Source of the DNA: CAZAJS01 sp964485635
GTDB lineage: Bacteria; Pseudomonadota; Gammaproteobacteria; Francisellales; Francisellaceae
Direction: 5' to 3'
DNA length: 31,448 nucleotides
Assembly (NCBI GenBank): GCA_964485635.1
Contig: CAZAJS010000007.1
Coordinates: 1-31,448, forward strand
Part shown: piece after piece, positions 22,454 to 30,641 of the stretch
How the letters are laid out: each line of letters starts with the position of its first letter
Numbering within the stretch: position 1 is the first letter of the stretch
Notes under the pieces: generated by a model
What the model saw: only the letters and a program-made list of their open reading frames with translations
The model's database searches: none
Told to the model about the DNA's origin: nothing
Made by a program: the position numbers and the translations under genes

Positions 22454-24139
22454 TTATTCGTTTTTATTCAGCTTTTCTTTAATTAAGTCACCAATCGTAG
22501 TTGGTGCCATTTGATCAGCTTTATTGCTTGCCGTTGATTTTTGTTGTTCTTGTCCACCGATAGCTTGGTTTTCTTCAATTGCTTTAATTGAAAGGTTAAC
22601 CGTGCGACGGCGTTGATCTGTGTTAACGATCCGAGCTGTGACTTCTTGACCTTCACGTAAGGCATCAGTCGCACTTTCTACGTGTTGTGTTGAAATATCA
22701 GCAACACGGATGTAGCCTTCAATTTCATTACCTAAATCAACAGAAGCACCATTTTTTTGAACTTCTTTAATCGTTCCTGTAACATCAGTTCCGATTGGAT
22801 ATTGTTCAAGATATTTAGCAAGTGGATCTTCACTTAATTGCTTAATACTTAAAGCAATTCGTTCACGCTCAATATCAACAGAAACTAAAGTCGCCTGAAC
22901 GTCATCACCTTTTTTATATTGTTTTAAAGCTTGCTCTGGTTGGCTCCATGCAACATCAGAAATATGAACAAGACCGTCAATATTGCCTTCAAGCCCAATA
23001 AATAGCCCAAAGTCAGTGATTGAGCGGATTTTCCCTTCAACAACATCACCGATTTTGTATTTATCAGCAAAATCTTGCCATGGGTTGGTTTGACATTGTT
23101 TCATGCCTAGTGAAATACGATGACGGCTAGCATCCACTTCAAGTACCATCACTTCAACTTGCTGTCCAACTTCAACAAGTTTGTGAGGGTTTGGATTACG
23201 ATTCGCCCAATCCATTTCAGACGTATGAACCAGACCTTCAATGCCTTCTTTCAATTTCACAAAGCAACCATAGTCAGTGACATTTGTGACCGTTCCCATC
23301 AATTTTGTACCAACTGGTAATTCATTAGCAACATTTTTCCAAGGATCTTCACCCAGCTGTTTAATACCAAGAGAAATGCGATTTTTGTCTTGATCAAATT
23401 TGATAATCTTCACATCAATTTCATCACCAAGCGCTAAGACATCGCTTGGGTGCTTAATGCGGCTCCATGAGATATCTGTAATATGTAATAGACCATCAAC
23501 GCCACCAAGATCGATAAAGGCACCAAAGTCTGTGATGTTTTTAACAACCCCTTTAACAACTGCGCCTTCTTGAAGTTTTTCAAATAGCGCCTCGCGGTCT
23601 TCTTGGTTTTCAGCTTCAATGACCGCACGACGTGAAACAACGATATTGTTACGTTTTGGATCAAGTTTGACAAGTTTTAAGTCAAGATCACGATCTTCAA
23701 GGTGACTAATATCCCGCATTGGGCGTACATCAACAAGAGAGCCAGGTAAAAATGCTTTCAAACCATTTACATCAATAGTATAACCGCCGCGGACATGATT
23801 AACGATCCGACCTGTTACAATTTCATCGTTTTCATAAGCTTTTTCAAGCGTGTTCCAAGCTTCAATTCGTTTGGCTTTTTCACGTGATAGTTTTGTTTGG
23901 CCATCACGGGTATCAAGGGCATCAAGCACAACATCGACATCATCGCCAACATTAATAGTAATTTCACCATCATTGTTTTTAAATTGATCTGTCGGGATAA
24001 TTGATTCTGATTTTAAACCAGCATCAACCCAGACAAAATCTTTATCAAGTGCAATGACTTGCGCCTTGACAATTTTGCCAACACGCATTTCGGTTTGTTT
24101 TAGTGATGATTCAAATAATTCCTTGAACGTTTCAGTCAT
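22454..24139 (-). CDS. rpsA: 30S ribosomal protein bS1
   Basis: S1 binds mRNA on the small subunit and helps initiate translation on structured or weakly Shine-Dalgarno messages. It has 561 residues (E. coli 557) and six S1 OB-fold repeats. The first two are divergent ribosome-docking domains. Repeats 3-6 are more regular: VVKGVVKNITDFGAFIDLGG and similar segments around KLMGTVTNVTDYGCFVKL, VVEGKIRSITDFGLFIGL and DVTGTIKEVQKNGASVDLG. The C-terminal tail is Gln/Lys-rich and ends LIKEKLNKNE. The gene is alone: cmk upstream and ihfB downstream, its usual partners, are missing. There is no strong Shine-Dalgarno (GGATGGAAACTT precedes ATG), as is also true in E. coli, where S1 regulates its own translation. 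The leader carries hairpins described separately. Confidence 0.97.
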   Translation of the reverse strand: MTETFKELFESSLKQTEMRVGKIVKAQVIALDKDFVWVDAGLKSESIIPTDQFKNNDGEITINVGDDVDVVLDALDTRDGQTKLSREKAKRIEAWNTLEKAYENDEIVTGRIVNHVRGGYTIDVNGLKAFLPGSLVDVRPMRDISHLEDRDLDLKLVKLDPKRNNIVVSRRAVIEAENQEDREALFEKLQEGAVVKGVVKNITDFGAFIDLGGVDGLLHITDISWSRIKHPSDVLALGDEIDVKIIKFDQDKNRISLGIKQLGEDPWKNVANELPVGTKLMGTVTNVTDYGCFVKLKEGIEGLVHTSEMDWANRNPNPHKLVEVGQQVEVMVLEVDASRHRISLGMKQCQTNPWQDFADKYKIGDVVEGKIRSITDFGLFIGLEGNIDGLVHISDVAWSQPEQALKQYKKGDDVQATLVSVDIERERIALSIKQLSEDPLAKYLEQYPIGTDVTGTIKEVQKNGASVDLGNEIEGYIRVADISTQHVESATDALREGQEVTARIVNTDQRRRTVNLSIKAIEENQAIGGQEQQKSTASNKADQMAPTTIGDLIKEKLNKNE

Positions 24140-24226
24140 AAGTTTCCATCCAAATTTTAATCGTCAGTGGTTGGTTCGACATATACTCGTATCTATTCAC
24201 TGACAGACAGATACCAGTTGTCCTAT

Positions 24227-24255
24227 AAAAAAGGTTATTCCATTTTAAAGAACCT
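24227..24255 (-). terminator. Terminator-like hairpin in the rpsA leader (possible attenuator)
   Basis: On the minus strand AGGTTCTT pairs with AATAACCT (one mismatch, 8-nt loop) and runs directly into six Ts (plus-strand A-run 24227-24232). It lies about 90 nt upstream of rpsA. With a promoter upstream of 24255 it would be an attenuator; otherwise it ends stray antisense transcription. Confidence 0.45.
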
Positions 24256-24574
24256 GATAAAAAAATGCAAATGCTATCGGTATAAAAGATATAAAAATAC
24301 ATTAAATAATGAGCAAAAAACAGTGAACCGATTATAAACATAAGATAGCAAACATGATCATGAATGATAATTTTGGAGTGTTGTTTGAAACAAAATCAAC
24401 CCTTGCAAGCCAGGCACCAAGTTGTATTTTAGTTTTTTAGGGGATTGCCACTGGACAAGTAAATTTAGACGCATCCTAAATGATTTGTATTGACAGTTAT
24501 GTTGATTATGACAAACTAAACCCAGCTAAAAAATGTATTTAAACGGATAGAAATTGGGATATGTCCATTAGTAG

Positions 24575-24593
24575 GTGTTTGTATTTCAAACAC
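24575..24593 (+). promoter_or_regulatory. 7-bp inverted repeat just upstream of the bax-like gene
   Basis: GTGTTTG (24575-24581) and CAAACAC (24587-24593) form a perfect repeat around a 5-nt loop, 33 bp before the ATG. No T-tract follows on either strand. An operator or a stabilising mRNA hairpin are both possible. Confidence 0.35.
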
Positions 24594-24626
24594 ATTGCAT
24601 TATCTAGTTTACGTTAAGGAGTCTAT

Positions 24627-25442
24627 ATGCGTCCATTAATATCAAAATTATTATTCAGCATCAGTTTGATCAGTTTTATGAGCATTAGTCCACTTGCTGT
24701 GGCAAGCACAAACACAACAAAGATCCCGAATGCGTCAGAAAAATTACCACAAACAAAGCCGGATTTTTCAAAACTCCATAGTCCAGAACGTCAAAAGCAG
24801 TTTATTGACTATATGTTACCATTTGTGCAAGCAGCCCAAGCGGATATTCTAAAAAAACGTCAAACACTTTTAACAATTCAAAGCACGTTAGTTAGCAATA
24901 ATGCTTTAAGCAAAAGTCAAAAAGAACAATTAGAAAAGCTATCACACCTTTACAAAGTGACCTATAATCCCCATGATCCGGAAGCCAGTGTGCAAAAGCT
25001 GTTATCACGGATTAATATTTTACCTATCAGTATGATTTTAGCACAAGCTGCATTAGAGTCTGGATGGGGAACATCACGATTTGCTCAAAAGGGAAATAAT
25101 TATTTCGGACAACATTGTTATACGCGAGATTGTGGCATTGTTCCAGCACAACGTGCCCCAGGATCATCAATGGAAGTCGCTAAATTTGCTTCAACGTTAG
25201 ATGGTGTGAAGTCCTATTTACATATGTTAAATACAGGCAATGCGTATCGTCAATTACGACAAGCCCGTTCGGCAATGTTACATGATGGCAAATCATTTGA
25301 TGGGTTAGAAATGATTCAATATCTTGATCGTTATTCAGCCTTACCAAGCGGTGAATATGAAAAAAGACTTGCGGCAACAATCAAATCCAATAATTTGACA
25401 CAATATGATCAAGTTCAACCAAAAACAGAAAAAGATTCGTAA
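24627..25442 (+). CDS. bax: Bax-like exported N-acetylglucosaminidase domain protein
   Basis: This is a 271-residue exported protein of the Bax/glucosaminidase (GH73-related) family, expected to cut peptidoglycan glycan strands in the periplasm. The signal peptide runs to about residue 26 (SPLAVA). A Bax-type N-terminal region follows: DFSKLHSPERQKQFIDYMLPFVQAAQADIL-like, with KKRQTLL. The catalytic block is LAQAALESGWGTSRFAQKGNNYFGQHCY, with likely catalytic Glu144. FASTLDGVKSYLHMLNTGNAYRQLRQAR and LDRYSALPSGEYEKRL are further family motifs. Two cysteines (HCYTRDCG) could form a disulfide. AAGGAG lies 7 nt before the ATG. It stands alone, with no neighbour to indicate its role. The symbol is from overall similarity to E. 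coli Bax. Confidence 0.85.
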   Translation: MRPLISKLLFSISLISFMSISPLAVASTNTTKIPNASEKLPQTKPDFSKLHSPERQKQFIDYMLPFVQAAQADILKKRQTLLTIQSTLVSNNALSKSQKEQLEKLSHLYKVTYNPHDPEASVQKLLSRINILPISMILAQAALESGWGTSRFAQKGNNYFGQHCYTRDCGIVPAQRAPGSSMEVAKFASTLDGVKSYLHMLNTGNAYRQLRQARSAMLHDGKSFDGLEMIQYLDRYSALPSGEYEKRLAATIKSNNLTQYDQVQPKTEKDS

Positions 25443-25593
25443 AAGCTGTTGAATGGACAATTAAGCTAATCCATCTATCTGCGGCCGGATTGTTAAATAT
25501 TAAAAGATGGTGCAATAAGTCATTTAACGAATTAATCCTTTTAAAATGAACCTTCTTTTTTATCTTCTAAAATTGGATAATCCACTTGAAAAA

Positions 25594-25617
25594 CATTGGG
25601 CAATTAATTGGCCTATG
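25594..25617. promoter_or_regulatory. 24-bp near-palindrome upstream of guaA
   Basis: The half-sites CATTGGGCAATT and AATTGGCCTATG are complementary at 10 of 12 positions, centred at 25605/25606, about 50 bp before the guaA start. The core CAATTAATTG is perfect. It has the size and symmetry of a dimeric repressor site. It does not match the PurR consensus I know. No strong promoter is visible around it. Confidence 0.45.
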
Positions 25618-25655
25618 TTAAGCTAAGGGCAATATTAATGTGCGGTGATCAGTTT

Positions 25656-27224
25656 ATGAATACCTCGATTCAACAAGAAGCCATTTTAATTATTGATTTT
25701 GGTTCTCAGTATACACAATTGATTGCGCGACGGATTCGAGAAGCTGGCGTGTATTGTGAAATTTTACCTTTTGATGTTGACCCGTTACGCATTGAGCAAT
25801 TCGCACCAAAAGGCATTATTTTGTCAGGCGGGCCTGAATCTGTTCATGAAGCTGTTGATGTGCGAGCACCTTCGGTTATATTTACCTTAGGTGTTCCGAT
25901 TTTAGGGATTTGTTATGGAATGCAAACCTTAGTGATTCAAAATGGCGGGGATGTTGTCGCATCTGAAAAACATGAATATGGACGTGCAACGGTTCAAGTC
26001 TCTGATGCAGCTAATTTGTTATTTAAAAAAACAGCAACCGAGCAAGTGGTGTGGATGTCCCATGGTGATCAAGTCGCAGCGCTTGGACAAAAAAGTCCAT
26101 TTAAGGTCATTGGATCCTCTGAAAATGCGCCAATTGCTGCTATTGCCCATCGTGAATATCCTTGGTACGGCGTACAGTTTCATCCAGAAGTCACCCATAC
26201 TGTATATGGGCAGCAAATACTCGAAAATTTTGTTCAACGGATATGCGCATGTCAGGGATTATGGACTTCTGATAATATTATTAACCATATGGTTGAACAA
26301 GTACGGCAACAAGTGGGGCAAGATCATGTTGTATTAGGGCTATCAGGAGGGGTTGATTCATCAGTGGTCGCAGCATTGTTACATCAAGCCATTGGCTCGC
26401 AGTTGACTTGTGTTTTTGTTGATACGGGCTTATTACGACTCAATGAACCGGAAGATGTGATGCAAACATTCGCTGATCATTTACAAGTCAACGTTGTAAG
26501 AGTAGATGCTAAACAGCGGTTTTTAAAAAAATTAAAAGGTCTGTCTGATCCAGAAGATAAAAGAAAGGCCATTGGTAATTTATTTGTGGATATTTTTGAT
26601 GAAGTATCGCAACAGTATGTCAATGCCCATTGGTTAGCCCAAGGCACCATTTACCCTGATGTGATTGAATCTGCTGATCAACAAGACGGGACGGCAGCAC
26701 ACATGATTAAATCACATCATAACGTAGGCGGACTTCCAGAAGAAATGGGTTTTAAAGGGTTAGTTGAGCCACTGCGGTGTTTATTTAAAGATGAAGTCCG
26801 TCGCATTGGTGTCGCATTAGGCGTTCCATATCGTATGGTGTACCGCCACCCATTTCCTGGGCCAGGTTTAGGGGTGCGCATTTTAGGTGAAATTCATCAG
26901 GAGTACCTAGAAGCATTAAAACAAGCAGATGCGATTTTTATTGACGTTTTAAGTCAATTTGGTTGGTATGGTCAGGTTAGCCAAGCATTTGCTGTATTCT
27001 TGCCCGTTAAAACAGTTGGGGTTGTCGGGGATCAGCGACGCTATGCGCATGTGATTGCTTTACGAGCTGTTGAAACAATTGATTTTATGACGGCCCGATG
27101 GGCTCCGTTACCCTATGAACTGATTGATCGAGCTGCAACAAGAATTGTCAATGAATTGCCACAAGTGGCCCGAGTTGTTTATGATGTAACAGGTAAGCCT
27201 CCAGGAACAATTGAGTGGGAATAA
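25656..27224 (+). CDS. guaA: GMP synthase (glutamine-hydrolysing)
   Basis: This enzyme converts XMP to GMP using ATP and glutamine. The N-terminal class I glutaminase has nucleophile Cys86 in GICYGMQ, with FHPEVTH supplying His and Glu. The ATP-pyrophosphatase domain has the P-loop LGLSGGVDSSVVAALL. The C-terminal dimerisation domain includes HPFPGPGLGVRILGE and ends VTGKPPGTIEWE. From ATG 25656 the protein is 522 residues and its Cys number equals that of E. coli, so I choose that start; ATG 25638 (AAGGGC upstream) and one at 25608 are in frame but add unmatched residues. guaB, the usual operon partner, is absent. The 3' end is followed closely by a membrane micro-protein gene and dsbB. Confidence 0.96.
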   Translation: MNTSIQQEAILIIDFGSQYTQLIARRIREAGVYCEILPFDVDPLRIEQFAPKGIILSGGPESVHEAVDVRAPSVIFTLGVPILGICYGMQTLVIQNGGDVVASEKHEYGRATVQVSDAANLLFKKTATEQVVWMSHGDQVAALGQKSPFKVIGSSENAPIAAIAHREYPWYGVQFHPEVTHTVYGQQILENFVQRICACQGLWTSDNIINHMVEQVRQQVGQDHVVLGLSGGVDSSVVAALLHQAIGSQLTCVFVDTGLLRLNEPEDVMQTFADHLQVNVVRVDAKQRFLKKLKGLSDPEDKRKAIGNLFVDIFDEVSQQYVNAHWLAQGTIYPDVIESADQQDGTAAHMIKSHHNVGGLPEEMGFKGLVEPLRCLFKDEVRRIGVALGVPYRMVYRHPFPGPGLGVRILGEIHQEYLEALKQADAIFIDVLSQFGWYGQVSQAFAVFLPVKTVGVVGDQRRYAHVIALRAVETIDFMTARWAPLPYELIDRAATRIVNELPQVARVVYDVTGKPPGTIEWE

Positions 27225-27237
27225 GGTTAGTGAGGTC

Positions 27238-27399
27238 ATGATGCCAGGGATTTTAATTGGATTTAGCCTTTTATTGTTGGCTATGATTTTCGGGTGGTTT
27301 CGTCGTAAAGCCGGTATTTTCTTATTTTGGTTGACCTTAAGCTGGGCGGGCCTTGTTTTTTTGATACATGCTCAAGACCATTTAGGGTTTTATCTATAA
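27238..27399 (+). CDS. Small two-helix membrane protein, DUF5993-like
   Basis: This is a 53-residue protein made almost entirely of two transmembrane helices (about 4-20, ILIGFSLLLLAMIFGWF, and 26-44, FLFWLTLSWAGLVFLIH) joined by the basic turn RRKAG. It ends AQDHLGFYL. Size, basic turn and the His/Asp-containing end resemble DUF5993 proteins, which I recall as being encoded beside dsbB-like genes. The match is by eye. The start is ATG ATG (27238 or 27241). A TTG at 27211 inside guaA is also in frame but would add residues unlike the family. The gene begins 13 bp after guaA and ends 11 bp before dsbB. A role as accessory subunit of the DsbB homologue is inferred. Confidence 0.7.
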   Translation: MMPGILIGFSLLLLAMIFGWFRRKAGIFLFWLTLSWAGLVFLIHAQDHLGFYL

Positions 27400-27410
27400 A
27401 AAGGTATTTT

Positions 27411-27977
27411 ATGAGTATTTCTGTTGTACGCATATTACGAATCATTAATGCTATTGATGTTTTGATGATTACTTTGATTATTGGAGTGGCATTCTTATTT
27501 CAACTGTTTGCCCATGAGTTACCGTGCCCACTGTGTTTGTTACAACGAATGGGGCTGTTAGCAATGGCATTTGGTTTTTTGCTCAATATACGTTACTCTC
27601 CACAGCCAGCTCATTATGCATTATCGCTTTTAGCGGCGGTTTATACGGGATTTGTGTCATTGCGGCAAGTGGCTTTGCATTTGACACAGCCACAAGGATA
27701 TGGGCCTAAAATTTTAGGGCTTCATATGTATACGTGGGTCTTTGTGCTGGCTGTGATCAGTATTGTTTATATTGCAATTGTCATGAGCATTCCAGGCCAG
27801 TATCATTGGCATCAAAATGCAAATCAAAAGGCTACGTATTCATATAAATGGTTTTTTTGGTTGGTCCATGCAGCCTTTATTGCTTTGTTAATCATGGTGG
27901 CATTCAATTGGGTAACAACATTGGCAGAGTGTGGCATGCGCCAATGTCCAGATAATCCAAGTGTTTATCTTTGGTGA
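27411..27977 (+). CDS. dsbB: DsbB-family disulfide bond formation protein, variant with C-terminal Cys pair
   Basis: This is an inner-membrane thiol oxidoreductase that would reoxidise a DsbA-type partner using quinone. It has 188 residues. The first periplasmic loop carries the family motif CPLCLLQRMG (Cys39, Cys42), and the LRQVALH segment after helix 3 is typical. The second, loop-2 cysteine pair of E. coli DsbB is missing: TQPQGYGPKILGLHMY has no Cys. Instead there is a fifth helix (about 150-170) and then AECGMRQCPDN with Cys174 and Cys179 at the C-terminus. So two cysteine pairs exist but in a different arrangement. AAAAGG precedes ATG 27411; an earlier in-frame start inside the micro-protein gene is rejected. 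Confidence 0.86.
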   Translation: MSISVVRILRIINAIDVLMITLIIGVAFLFQLFAHELPCPLCLLQRMGLLAMAFGFLLNIRYSPQPAHYALSLLAAVYTGFVSLRQVALHLTQPQGYGPKILGLHMYTWVFVLAVISIVYIAIVMSIPGQYHWHQNANQKATYSYKWFFWLVHAAFIALLIMVAFNWVTTLAECGMRQCPDNPSVYLW

Positions 27978-28066
27978 TGCAAGATATAGCCTAAAAGGAT
28001 GTGATTTTTCTATTACTCAATTTACTAAAATGACCTAAAATATCATCAGATCGAGCCATGTTTTAC

Positions 28067-28095
28067 TTGAGAAAATATCAGATGTCATAGATACT
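28067..28095 (+). promoter_or_regulatory. Promoter candidate for dxs
   Basis: TTGAGA (28067-28072, five of six) and GATACT (28090-28095, four of six) are 17 bp apart, in the 142-bp gap between dsbB and dxs. Start expected near 28102, leaving a leader of about 18 nt. Confidence 0.5.
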
Positions 28096-28119
28096 GATGC
28101 TAATAATCAAATTGTATTA

Positions 28120-29991
28120 ATGCTTATGACGTACCAACAAAATGCTTACCCTCTTTTATCAACAATTGATTGCCCTGATGATTTAAGGGCTTTATCCCTC
28201 AAACAATTGCCTGTTTTAGCTCACGAGATTCGTCATTATTTAGTGCATACCCTAAATATGGCCGGGGGCCATTTTGCCAGTAGTCTAGGCGCTTTAGAGC
28301 TGACATTAGCTTTGCATTATATTTATCAGACACCAAAAGATAAAATTGTCTGGGATGTTGGTCATCAAACGTATATTCATAAAATTTTAACGCAACGAAA
28401 AGATGATCTTATTACTATTAAAAAAGCCGGTGGTTTATCCGGATTTCCTAAAAGAAGTGAAAGTCAATATGATACTTTTGGTGTCGGACATGCTGGGACA
28501 TCAATTAGTGCTGCTTTAGGGATGGCTGAGGCAAGTCGTTTGACAGGTAGTGATCAAAAAACCGTTGCTGTGATTGGTGATGGGGCTTTAACATGTGGCA
28601 TGGCATTTGAAGCAATGAATCATGCCGGTGGCTCAGATGCTAATTTATTAGTTATTTTAAATGATAATGAAATGTCTATTTCAGAAAATGTTGGTGGGTT
28701 AACAACATATTTAAGTAAATTTTTAGCTGGTTCTCATTACCAACAATTACGTCAAACGACGAAAAAAGTTTTTAAAAATATTCCAGGAGCCATTGATGCA
28801 TTAAAAACAATTGAAACCCAAGCAAAAGGTGCATTTGTGCCGGCTAATTTATTTGAAGCGCTTGGGTTTTATTATGTTGGTCCAATTGATGGGCATGATA
28901 TTGACTTATTGACCGAGACGTTAAAAGGCATCAAAACGCATCAAGGACCTTGCTTATTGCATGTGACCACACAAAAAGGAAAAGGGTATAAACAAGCGGA
29001 GTCTGATCCCATTGGCTATCATCATGTTAGTCCACAATTTCATGCTGCAGAAAGTCAAGTAAAAGAAAAGCCAAAAACTTATGCGAATGTGTTTGGTCAA
29101 TGGATTTGTGATCAAGCAAAGCAAGATCCACAATTAGTTGGTATTACTCCAGCAATGCGAGAAGGGTCTGATTTAATTGATTTTTCTAAACAATTTCCAG
29201 ATCGCTATTTTGATGTTGCTATTGCGGAGCAACACGCAGTAACATTTGCTGCTGGACTGGCCTGTGAAGGAAAAAAACCAGTTGTGGCGATTTACTCAAC
29301 CTTTTTACAGCGTGCTTATGATCAAGTGATTCATGATGTGAGTTTGCAGAATTTAGATGTATTATATGCTGTTGACAGAGCGGGGCTTGTGGGGGCAGAT
29401 GGTGCAACGCATGCCGGTAGTTTTGATTTAAGCTTTATGCGTTGCATTCCTAATATGGCAATTATGACGCCAAGTGATGAGCATCTTTGTTATCATATGT
29501 TATCACTTGGATATGACCATAAGGGCCCAGCGATGGTACGTTATCCTCGAGGAAGTGGGGCAGGTCAGGTGATTGGTCAAACGCATGATATTCAATGGGG
29601 GAAAGGTAAAATCATTCGAAAAGGCCGTGTTGGGGCAATTTTGAACTTTGGTAATTTATTACCAATGGCTGAGCAAGCTGCTAACACATGTGATCTAACT
29701 CTTGTAGATATGCGATTTGTGAAACCTTTAGATACAGACTTGATTCGTCAAATAGCACGAGACCATCAGTTCATTATAACGCTTGAAGAAAATGTGATTG
29801 CCGGTGGAGCTGGGTCAGCAGTGAATGAATTTTTATGTCAAAATGACTTAATTAATCAGATATACATTCGTAATCTTGGGTTGCCAGATCATTATATTCA
29901 TCATGGGGACAAGGCAGAATTGTTAGCAGAAATAGGTTTATCAGCTCAAGGAATTATGGATACGGCGCAAGCGTTAAAAGAAAAATGTTAA
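28120..29991 (+). CDS. dxs: 1-deoxy-D-xylulose-5-phosphate synthase
   Basis: This thiamine-diphosphate enzyme condenses pyruvate and glyceraldehyde 3-phosphate, the first step of the MEP isoprenoid pathway. It has 623 residues (E. coli 620). ThDP/Mg binding is at GDGALTCGMAFEAMNHAG and ILNDNEMSIS. The N-terminal HFASSLGALELTLALHYI and WDVGHQTYIHKIL blocks are intact. In the pyrimidine domain, Glu370 (IAEQHAVTFAAG) has the same number as in E. coli, supporting this start. The DRAGLVGADGATHAG block and the C-terminal LEENVIAGGAGSAVNEFL are present. No ispA or xseB neighbour is present, and no Shine-Dalgarno is obvious. ATG 28126 is a second possible start. Confidence 0.96.
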   Translation: MLMTYQQNAYPLLSTIDCPDDLRALSLKQLPVLAHEIRHYLVHTLNMAGGHFASSLGALELTLALHYIYQTPKDKIVWDVGHQTYIHKILTQRKDDLITIKKAGGLSGFPKRSESQYDTFGVGHAGTSISAALGMAEASRLTGSDQKTVAVIGDGALTCGMAFEAMNHAGGSDANLLVILNDNEMSISENVGGLTTYLSKFLAGSHYQQLRQTTKKVFKNIPGAIDALKTIETQAKGAFVPANLFEALGFYYVGPIDGHDIDLLTETLKGIKTHQGPCLLHVTTQKGKGYKQAESDPIGYHHVSPQFHAAESQVKEKPKTYANVFGQWICDQAKQDPQLVGITPAMREGSDLIDFSKQFPDRYFDVAIAEQHAVTFAAGLACEGKKPVVAIYSTFLQRAYDQVIHDVSLQNLDVLYAVDRAGLVGADGATHAGSFDLSFMRCIPNMAIMTPSDEHLCYHMLSLGYDHKGPAMVRYPRGSGAGQVIGQTHDIQWGKGKIIRKGRVGAILNFGNLLPMAEQAANTCDLTLVDMRFVKPLDTDLIRQIARDHQFIITLEENVIAGGAGSAVNEFLCQNDLINQIYIRNLGLPDHYIHHGDKAELLAEIGLSAQGIMDTAQALKEKC

Positions 29992-30019
29992 GATGCTTTA
30001 CTGAGGATTATCCAATAAT

Positions 30020-30607
30020 TTAATCAAGACTTTTTTGGATATCAGAAATAGACTCAGCGTATAAGTTAGGTCGAATTTCCATACCGAGTTTGCGGCCAAT
30101 AAAGCTTGCAGAAAAAATACCACGAATACAGATTGTCTCATCAGCATTGGTTTCATAAACAAGCACATGAGTGACCTTTTGATCATAAAAAATACGCGCA
30201 ATATGACCAACAAGTGCATTGCTTAATGTATTAAAGTTAAGCATTGGCATGTGACTAATGGGTGTCATTAAAAGGTCAACAGTCACATCAACAGGCTTAA
30301 TATCCTCTTGTTGAGCAACTTGGGTACGTTTAGTTCCTTGAATTTGTTGTGAATTGACAATCCCTAGAACATGATCATGATCATTAATCACTAATAATGC
30401 GCGAACTTTTTCATGGATCATGATTTTTAATGCTTCATCCGCATTTGTTTTTTTAAAAACAGTCACAGGTGTTTTCGTATGAAAATCTGCCATAACTTCT
30501 AAGGCGGATGTTTCTAATGAAATAACTTCTAAAGTATCTGGATGGTAATATTCCCATGTTGATTGTTCGGGTGGTTGTGTATTTAATAGTTTGTAGTCAT
30601 CAAACAT
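30020..30607 (-). CDS. CBS-domain-pair protein
   Basis: This is a 195-residue cytoplasmic protein with two CBS motifs. The first (about 49-100) has TPVTVFKKTNADEALKIMIHEKVRALLVINDHDHVLGIVN. The second (about 110-180) has LLMTPISHMPMLNF, with THVLVYETNADETICIRGIFSAS. CBS pairs bind adenosyl nucleotides and usually regulate an attached or partner protein; none is attached here. No membrane segment or CorC HlyC domain is present, so it is not the ybeX/corC gene that often precedes lnt. It lies 34 bp after lnt on the same strand with an AGGA site, so is likely co-transcribed. It converges with dxs across 28 bp with no clear terminator. Function is unknown. Confidence 0.85.
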   Translation of the reverse strand: MFDDYKLLNTQPPEQSTWEYYHPDTLEVISLETSALEVMADFHTKTPVTVFKKTNADEALKIMIHEKVRALLVINDHDHVLGIVNSQQIQGTKRTQVAQQEDIKPVDVTVDLLMTPISHMPMLNFNTLSNALVGHIARIFYDQKVTHVLVYETNADETICIRGIFSASFIGRKLGMEIRPNLYAESISDIQKSLD

Positions 30608-30641
30608 TGCGATTATTCCTATGACTTGATTCGATTGTATT

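Larger units (their letters stand above)
24140..24626. other. 487-bp intergenic region between divergent rpsA and bax-like gene
   Basis: The rpsA-proximal half (24140-24360) holds leader hairpins and a minus-strand TATAAT at 24331-24336 without a good -35. A stem GTATCT/AGATAC (plus-strand arms 24189-24194 and 24209-24214) lies about 50 nt before rpsA. The other half has a 13-nt palindrome TTGTTTGAAACAA (24381-24393), a lone TTGACA (24490-24495) and a hairpin near the bax-like start. One 26-codon frame (24360-24440) lacks a ribosome site, and I do not call it a gene. Confidence 0.5.

Noticed and set aside
24360..24440. 26-codon reading frame in the rpsA-bax gap
   Set aside because: No Shine-Dalgarno, no promoter nearby and no recognisable composition; length is expected by chance in AT-rich DNA.
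27327..27410. Longer DsbB starting inside the micro-protein gene
   Set aside because: The extra residues are a frame-shifted read of the micro-protein; ATG 27411 has AAAAGG upstream and gives a normal first helix.
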